A stretch of DNA of 64,000 nt from Dugong dugon. Lineage: Eukaryota > Chordata > Mammalia > Sirenia > Dugongidae. Positions 58,755 to 64,000 of this stretch are shown here, in pieces. The stretch covers positions 59,901,128 to 59,965,127 of the forward strand of contig CM057481.1 of assembly GCA_030035585.1 (NCBI GenBank), given 5' to 3'. A program made the translations under genes and the position numbers. A model generated the notes under the pieces. The model saw only the letters and a program-made list of their open reading frames with translations. It ran no database searches and was not told the origin of the DNA. Numbering within the stretch: position 1 is the stretch's first letter; every line of letters starts with the position of its first letter.

Positions 58755-59871
58755 ATCCCTGCTTGTATTTAAAGCCTAAAAATGAAGAAATAATGCTTCT
58801 GTTAGGTTAGCCCAGGCAGTAGCTTCAGTAGGAAATTGGACAGACTGTTGGATTTGCCATCCTTCTCCCTATTTGGTACATTCTAATTCAGACCCTATAG
58901 CTTTAACCCATTGCCATCAAGTCAATTCCAACTCATAGCTACCGTATAGGACAGAGTAGAACTGCCCCATAGGGTTTCAGAGGAGCGGCTAATGGATTCA
59001 AACTGCTGACGTTTTTGGTTAGCAGCCAAGTGGTTAACCTCTGCACTACCAGGGCTCCCCTTTAGCTTTACATGTCCTCAATTACACTGGAATCCTGAAT
59101 GCCATTGTCAACTCAACCATCCAAGTAACTCACGGAATTAGATTCTGGCATCCTCCAAATGCTCAACATGATTTAACTGCTCCTGGCTTTAATCTCACTG
59201 AAATGAAAAACATAACCACTTACTGCTAACGTGGACTGATTATACAGATTGGGGCCCATCAGAATGTAAGCATTCTTGGGGATCTCTCAGCCATTTAGAC
59301 TTTGTGAGATTTGGGTTCCATCCCTACAACTCCAGGAACTTTGATTTCCTAGATGAAAACTGTTCTTCAGGGAAAAATTCTAAGCTTTATAAAAGAGATC
59401 CTACAGTCTGTCAGAAGTTCCTCAATCCCTGTGATTTGGGAAGACTCTATTTGCAATCATTCTCTTCCTGAAAATTGGTTAATTCAGGTGAATAATACCG
59501 TTCCCTATAATGAATCTGTTAATAATGTCACTGGAGTCTGTGTCCCCTTTGCACCCAAAGGTTATGCATTTCTTTGTGGAAGCTCTAGCTGGTATAAAGA
59601 TCATAAAACTCTTCAGAACTCAGATGATGCCTGTGCCCTCCAATGCTTTGATGGCAGGAAAATGTCAGGAAGCTGCACTCATGGAACCTTTGGGGTCCCA
59701 CTAGAATTCCACTTACACAGTGAAAGTATGCATTGGACTAGCACCCTAAATTTTTTGGAAGAATTAGAAACAAATGAGATGTCTTGACAGAAGGTATTAA
59801 CCCCACAGCTTTCACTTCCTTTATTAAGTCCTTACTTTCCTGGCTGGGAGTCAGTGTAAATGAAGTCATGA
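58755..59871 (+). pseudogene. Endogenous retrovirus env, surface (SU) part, decayed
   Basis: Remnant of a class I (gammaretrovirus-like) envelope gene on the plus strand. The SU carries a CWIC motif (58846-58857), the CXXC site that in this group bonds to the transmembrane subunit. The best open piece is 59353-59787 (144 codons), with several N-x-S/T glycosylation sites and a Cys pattern fitting late SU. It is broken by a SINE at 58906-59062, by stops (for example near 59227), and by a stop at 59785-59787. A 3.4-kb hAT element then separates it from the transmembrane part. No usable protein can be made. Neither gag nor pol of this provirus is visible in the window. Confidence 0.75.
58906..59062 (-). 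mobile_element. AfroSINE, short form, in env
   Basis: Minus-strand SINE flanked by TAGCTTTA (58898-58905 and 59063-59070). One mismatch extends the repeat to 11 bp (CTATAGCTTTA and CTTTAGCTTTA). Confidence 0.9.
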
Positions 59872-59905
59872 TTTGTAACCAGGGCCAGATTAAGGCATGT
59901 GAGGG

Positions 59906-61241
59906 ATCTTGTTGTTGTTGTTGTTAGGTGCCATTGAGTCTGTTTCGACTCATAGCAACCCTATGCACAACAGAATGAAACACTGCCTATTCCTGCACCA
60001 TCCTCACAAACATTGTTATGCTTGAGACAATTGTCACAGCCACTGTGTTAATCCATCTCATGGAAGGTCTTCCTCTTTTTCATTGACCCTCTACTTTATC
60101 AAGCATGAATTCCTTCTCCGGGGACTCGTCCCTCCTAATAACATGTGCAAAGTATGTGAGACAAAGTCTCGCCATCCTTGCTTCCAAGGAGCATTCTGGC
60201 TGTATTTCTACCAACCCAGACTTGTTCATTCTTTTGGCAGTCCATGGTATATTCAATATTCTTCACCAACACCATAGTTCAAATGCATCAATTCTTCTTT
60301 GGTCTTCCTTATTCATTGTCCAGCTTTCGCATGCATATGAGACAATTGAAAATATCATGGCTTGGATCAGGCGCACCTCAGTCCTCAAAGTGACATCTTT
60401 GCTTTTCAACACTTTAAAGAGGTCTTTTGCAGCAGATTTGTCCAAGGTAATACATCAGCTAATTTCCTGACTGCTGGTTCCATGGGTGTTGATTGTGGAT
60501 CCAAGTAAAATGAAATCCTTGACGACATCAATCTTTTCTCCATTTATCATGATGTTGCTTATTGGTCCAGTTGTGAGAATTTCTGTTTTCTTTATGTTGA
60601 GGTGTAATCCATACTGAGGGCTGTAGTCTTTCATCTTCGTCAGTAAGGGCTTCAAGTCCTCTTCATTTTCAGCAAGCAAGGTTGTGTCATCTGCACATCA
60701 AAGTTAGTTAATGAGTCTTCCACAAATTTTAATGCTGCATTTTTCTTCATATAGCCCAGCTTCTACAATTATTTGATTAGCATACAGATTGAATAAGTAT
60801 GGTGAAAAGATACAACCCTGATGCACACCTTTCTTGATTTTAAACCGTGCAGTATCCCCTTGCTCTGTTTGAACGACTGCCTCTTGTTCTATGTACAGGT
60901 TCCACATGAGCATGATTTAAGTGTTCTGGAATTCCCATTCTTTGTAATGTTATCCATAATTTGTTATGATCCACACAATTGAATGCCTTTGCATAGTCAA
61001 TAAAACAAATGTAAACTTCTTTCTGGTATTCTCTGCTTTCAGCCAGGATCCATCTGACATCAGCAATGAATATCCCTCATTCCACGCTCTCTTCTGAATC
61101 TGGCTTGAATTTCTGGCAGTTCCCTGTTGATGTACTGCTGCAACCGCTTTTGAATGATCTTCAGAAAAATTTTACTTGCATATGATATTAATGATATTGT
61201 TCGATAATTTCTGCATTCTATTGGATCACCCTTTTTTGGAA
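59906..61241 (-). mobile_element. RTE LINE 3' part, minus strand, inside hAT
   Basis: From the 'gttgttgttgttgttaggtg' tail to the RT region, with a perfect 9-bp target duplication ATGTGAGGG (59897-59905 and 61242-61250). The minus strand encodes 'SYACESWTMNKEDQRRIDAF' near 60276-60335. The RT box is decayed near 60700. Confidence 0.92.
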
Positions 61242-61316
61242 TGTGAGGGCCCTAAGCACTGATAATCTGTGGTGCCCCCTTCTCTGCTTACTCATGAATT
61301 TGAACAGAATATATGA

Positions 61317-61318
<2 letters not shown>

Positions 61319-61352
<34 letters not shown>
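61319..61352. repeat. (TA)n microsatellite
   Basis: About 17 TA units in the hAT interior. Confidence 0.95.
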
Positions 61353-61357
<5 letters not shown>

Positions 61358-61458
61358 GTATGTGTGTCTTAGCTATCCATGATGTAACTTCTTTTTAAAT
61401 ACAGCTATAATAGCAGTTGAACGTATAAGTGGTATATGCCATTTTAGCAGAATGAGAT

Positions 61459-62038
61459 TGTCTTAGTTATCTAGTACTGCTGTAACAGAAAAACCACAAG
61501 TAGATGACTTTAACAAATAGAAATTTATTCTCTCATAGTTTAGGAGGCTAGAAGTCCCAATTCAGGGTGCCTACTCTAGGGGATGGCTTTGTCTCTCTGT
61601 CGGCTCTAGGGGAAGGTCCTTGTCTCCTTTCAACATGTGTGGGCCTGACGTTCCTTGGAGATCTCCATGTGTATTGGCATCAATCTTCCCCTGGGTCTAG
61701 GTCTAGGAGGTTCTCAGTGCAGGGACCCCGGTCTAAGGACATGTTCCACTCCAGGCTCTTCTTTCTTGATGGTAATGGTCTCTGCTCACTTGTTTAATCT
61801 CTTTTATATCTCGAAAGAGATTGACTCAAGATACAACTTAATCCTGTAGATTGTATCCTGCCTCGTTAACATAAAACTGCCTCTAATCCCACCTCATTAA
61901 CATCATAGAGAGATTAGGGTTTATAACACATAGGATAATTACATCAGATCACAAAATGTAGAAAATTACACAGTACCGAGAATCATGGCCTAGGCAAGTA
62001 GGCCCATATTTTTTGGGGACACAATTCAATCCATAACA
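61459..62038 (-). mobile_element. Solo LTR (MaLR/ERVL-like, afrotherian family), copy 6
   Basis: Minus-strand copy from TGTCTTAGTTATCTAG to TCCATAACA, with a perfect 5-bp duplication GAGAT (61454-61458 and 62039-62043). Some internal sequence differs from other copies near 61620-61690, including a second 'tgtgggcctgacgttccttg' segment. Confidence 0.92.
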
Positions 62039-62399
62039 GAGATGAACTGGATTATAAAAATTTTAGTGGATCCAGGGTACTAAGATTTTTACTATATAGC
62101 ACATTTTCTACAAAAAGAATATTCCACATATCTACAACAAAGAAAATCAGTCAGTGAACTTAGTTGTTTCAACAATCAATGTAAAATTCTGTTGATCTCC
62201 CACAACAATAATGGACTCTTACCAATTTTGCTTTAAATAGTTCATACTTCAATTTTTAAGCTTGTTTTATAATAAATGCTATAATTATAAATGAACAAAT
62301 GAAAAGATGTTATAAAAGAAAATTTAATGATCAGAAAACAAGTTACTGTATTTTATTTTTAGGTAGATCTTTCATCTCTAACATGTTATAATTAAAAAC

Positions 62400-62576
62400 A
62401 TTTCTTTCTATTCTCTGCTCTTACAAATTCTTCAATAATTCCATCACAATTAAGCTGCCAAACAATACCTATTTCCATACTTCACAAAGATAATGAATTG
62501 AGTCTTTCTTGAATAATTATTGTAAGCTGAGGGTTTCTGAGTCTCTTTAGGGATGAAAATGAGTGTTCTATTGTGT
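62400..62576 (-). pseudogene. hAT transposase C-terminal dimerisation-region remnant
   Basis: Read on the minus strand from about 62576 downwards, one frame gives IEHSFSSLKRLRN, then QERLNSLSL, a stop, and SMEI, ending with DGIIEEFVRAENRKK. This is the order of the conserved hAT C-terminal block, in which a Ser-Phe-Ser-x-Leu-Lys segment is followed by an 'ERL..L.L.S.E' helix and an 'I..F...K.RK' end. It supports hAT identity independently of the termini. A stop interrupts it, and the upstream domain is not recognised between 62577 and 63200. Transposase catalyses cut-and-paste movement; this copy is dead. Confidence 0.75.
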
Positions 62577-63200
62577 AGTTTATGATCATTAAAGAATATG
62601 CACAAATGCTATACAGTTAAAAAGCAACTTGATTTAATTCATTGCAATGTTTGACTTATTCGAGTTCCCTCGCTTTTGCACATCATCTGGAACATTGGTT
62701 GTTTACCAGGATGTGCACAAGAGCATACCCTTGTGTTTGTATCATGGCAAAGAGCATTGCTGGCCCTCCTGGCAGGAGTTGCTAGATCAGCAGATGTGGA
62801 TGTATAAGATGGTTCTTTCAAAATGGATCAGAGGCCTGTTATCTGTTAATATGATCCATCCTTGCCCAATAACCACTCTTGTTGGATTCAGTTGCATGTT
62901 TGGTCAATGTAGCAAGAATTAGACTCAGCAGCCCAACCCCACCTCTTGTTTATTAGAAAAAAATAGTATACTCCCAAGAGACGCACCAAGATAAGGAGTT
63001 GCAATTACACTGGAAAGGACTATAGGAGACAGATATCAGTGAAGGTGTTTAAGTGGTAGGGGCCTCATTGCTTAAACAACTTTGTGTATGGGTGCTCTCA
63101 TGACCCTGCATGAACTTTATTTCTGGCCAGTACATTCTCATGCACTGAAGCTGGTATCAATTTCATTTAGTGCCCTGCCAGTTTCCTTCCCCTGCAGTGC
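62577..63200. other. hAT interior, coding not recognised
   Basis: Should contain the N-terminal or catalytic part of the transposase on the minus strand, but I could not identify motifs. The plus-strand frame 62647-62922 (91 codons) has no known domain. Confidence 0.4.
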
Positions 63201-63330
63201 TCACTTTTCCTTGTGTCCTGTCTGCTTGGCATCTATGGGCCTTTGTTTTGGACAACTGGTGCCCCTGTTTTACTGATGCCCTAAGCATGCGATTACCTTG
63301 CTTATTGGGTGATCTGTCCCTGTTTGTAAC

Positions 63331-63900
63331 CTGTCTCGAACTATGGCAGTAACAGCTGACTCCATAGCTGAGGCTATACAACTCAACAGAAGTCTCTCAA
63401 CTTTTGAGCTAGGGTAGTGCTAGATCATAGACTTATTTTAGATTTCCTTCTGGCCCAACAAGGAAGCATCTGTGTGATAGCTAACACTTCTTGTTGCACA
63501 TACATAAATTCCACTCAATAAGTCAAACAAGCTGTAACCAAAATCCAACAATAAGCAGACTGGTTACATCAAGTAGAATTTCATTCCAGCTGGGGATTTG
63601 ATCTGTTTAGCTGCCTACTAATGTAGGGTCTTGGATATGTTCTTTAACCCAAACAGGAATTATAATTTTAATTATGATTGTGGTATTCTGTGGGGTGATC
63701 AAATGTAAATTGTTTTCAGAGTATTTATAACCAGTCTATCGACATTTATTCCCTCCACAGAATAATGCTTCCAGAAGTAACTGTTTGGCCTTTTGCAGTA
63801 AAAATAATCAAGCCGTGGAGCTTTGACCAGGCTGACCCAGCTGACAGTGTTTCTCAAACACACTCTTACTCCATTCATCAATCAATTACCTCCTCTGCCT
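63331..63900 (+). pseudogene. Endogenous retrovirus env, transmembrane (TM) part, decayed
   Basis: Continuation of the env gene after the hAT insertion. A CX6CC motif (63471-63497) directly follows a short segment, LLAQQGSICV, typical of the conserved heptad-adjacent region of gammaretroviral TM subunits. Together with the SU CWIC it places the virus in the group whose two subunits are disulphide-linked. Stops and shifts occur around 63416-63425, at 63519-63521, near 63555 and near 63620, so it is inactive. The 3' LTR would lie beyond about 63900 and is not clearly seen before the window ends. Confidence 0.75.
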
Positions 63901-64000
63901 CTGATTAGCACTGTGTGCAGCCTTAGCTATGGCATGGTGAATACCTGGAAATAGGAGACTATTGTCAGACATCAGTTAGCAAAAGCCTATACAGAAGAAG
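63901..64000. other. End of window, possible ERV 3' sequence
   Basis: No TG start of a 3' LTR could be fixed. Nothing else recognised. Confidence 0.3.

Larger units (their letters stand above)
59880..63322 (-). mobile_element. hAT DNA transposon, 3.4 kb, inserted in ERV env
   Basis: The left end CAGGGCCAGATTAAGGCATG and the complement of the right end CAGGGACAGATCACCCAATA share 10 of their first 11 bases. The 8-bp target duplication TTTGTAAC is perfect (59872-59879 and 63323-63330), which defines both ends and the hAT superfamily. It carries an RTE (59906-61241) and an LTR (61459-62038), so the hAT sequence itself is about 1.5 kb. Strand is given by the transposase remnant. Its right terminus closely matches the MITE at 11093-11834. 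Confidence 0.9.

Noticed and set aside
62647-62922. 91-codon frame in the hAT element as the transposase
   Set aside because: It is on the plus strand, whereas the recognisable transposase block is on the minus strand. No hAT motif was seen in it.
1-64000. CRISPR array, operons, bacterial-type promoters
   Set aside because: The window is mammalian. The only direct repeats are microsatellites, a VNTR and transposon duplications.

Overview
The window is mammalian chromosomal DNA made mostly of transposable-element layers. It almost certainly comes from an afrotherian, and most likely from an elephant or another paenungulate. The evidence is the co-occurrence of AfroSINE-type tRNA-derived SINEs in long and internally deleted forms, many BovB/RTE-type LINEs whose 3' tail resembles the AfroSINE tail, and L1 elements that share a characteristic 3' UTR. 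The species is inferred from repeat content recalled from memory, not from a database search. No intact protein-coding host gene, rRNA, functional tRNA gene or CRISPR array was found. Nearly all open frames are decayed LINE or ERV pieces or low-complexity artefacts.

Layout. 1-5.7 kb: plus-strand L1 with a broken ORF2 and its 3' UTR. 5.7-7.1 kb: processed pseudogene of ACP1 (low-molecular-weight phosphotyrosine phosphatase) with an L1 3' end inserted in its 3' UTR. 7.2-10.4 kb: minus-strand LTR split by an RTE, which is itself split by a solo LTR. 11.1-11.8 kb: palindromic non-autonomous hAT element with an LTR inside. 12.5-16.9 kb: AfroSINE containing a 56-bp L1 insertion, then minus-strand ERV-L pol remnants broken by RTE, LTR and L1 insertions. 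17.2-29.6 kb: stacked minus-strand L1s carrying LTRs, an unidentified retrocopy, a long RTE and a SINE. 29.6-38.4 kb: older repeats (L1M, L2, MIR, MLT1), a 1.2-kb LTR inside a SINE, and a G-rich CpG island near 37.4-37.9 kb that is the only plausible host promoter.

38.4-44.4 kb: a minus-strand RTE interrupted by an L1 (which carries a SINE) and by an LTR, followed by an old L1, a SINE and a plus-strand RTE. 44.4-49 kb: mostly single-copy-looking DNA with MIR, MER5 and L1 pieces. 49-53.5 kb: L1 3' end, nested LTRs with a 28-bp VNTR, a SINE and old repeats. 53.5-54.2 kb: a 690-bp GT-rich tract. 54.2-56.8 kb: old L1s, SINEs, and an L1 3' UTR hit by a hAT MITE. 56.8-64 kb: a class I endogenous retrovirus remnant (LTR, tRNA-His-like primer site, decayed env with SU CWIC and TM CX6CC motifs) broken by an L1 fragment, a SINE, and a 3.4-kb hAT transposon with a perfect 8-bp target duplication.

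The elements do not act as a pathway. What links them is relative chronology, readable from insertions within insertions. The most notable part is a hAT family with one long copy, which retains transposase-like C-terminal coding, and two short palindromic copies that share its terminal inverted repeats. At least one short copy and the long copy landed inside younger-looking elements, which suggests DNA-transposon activity late in this lineage.
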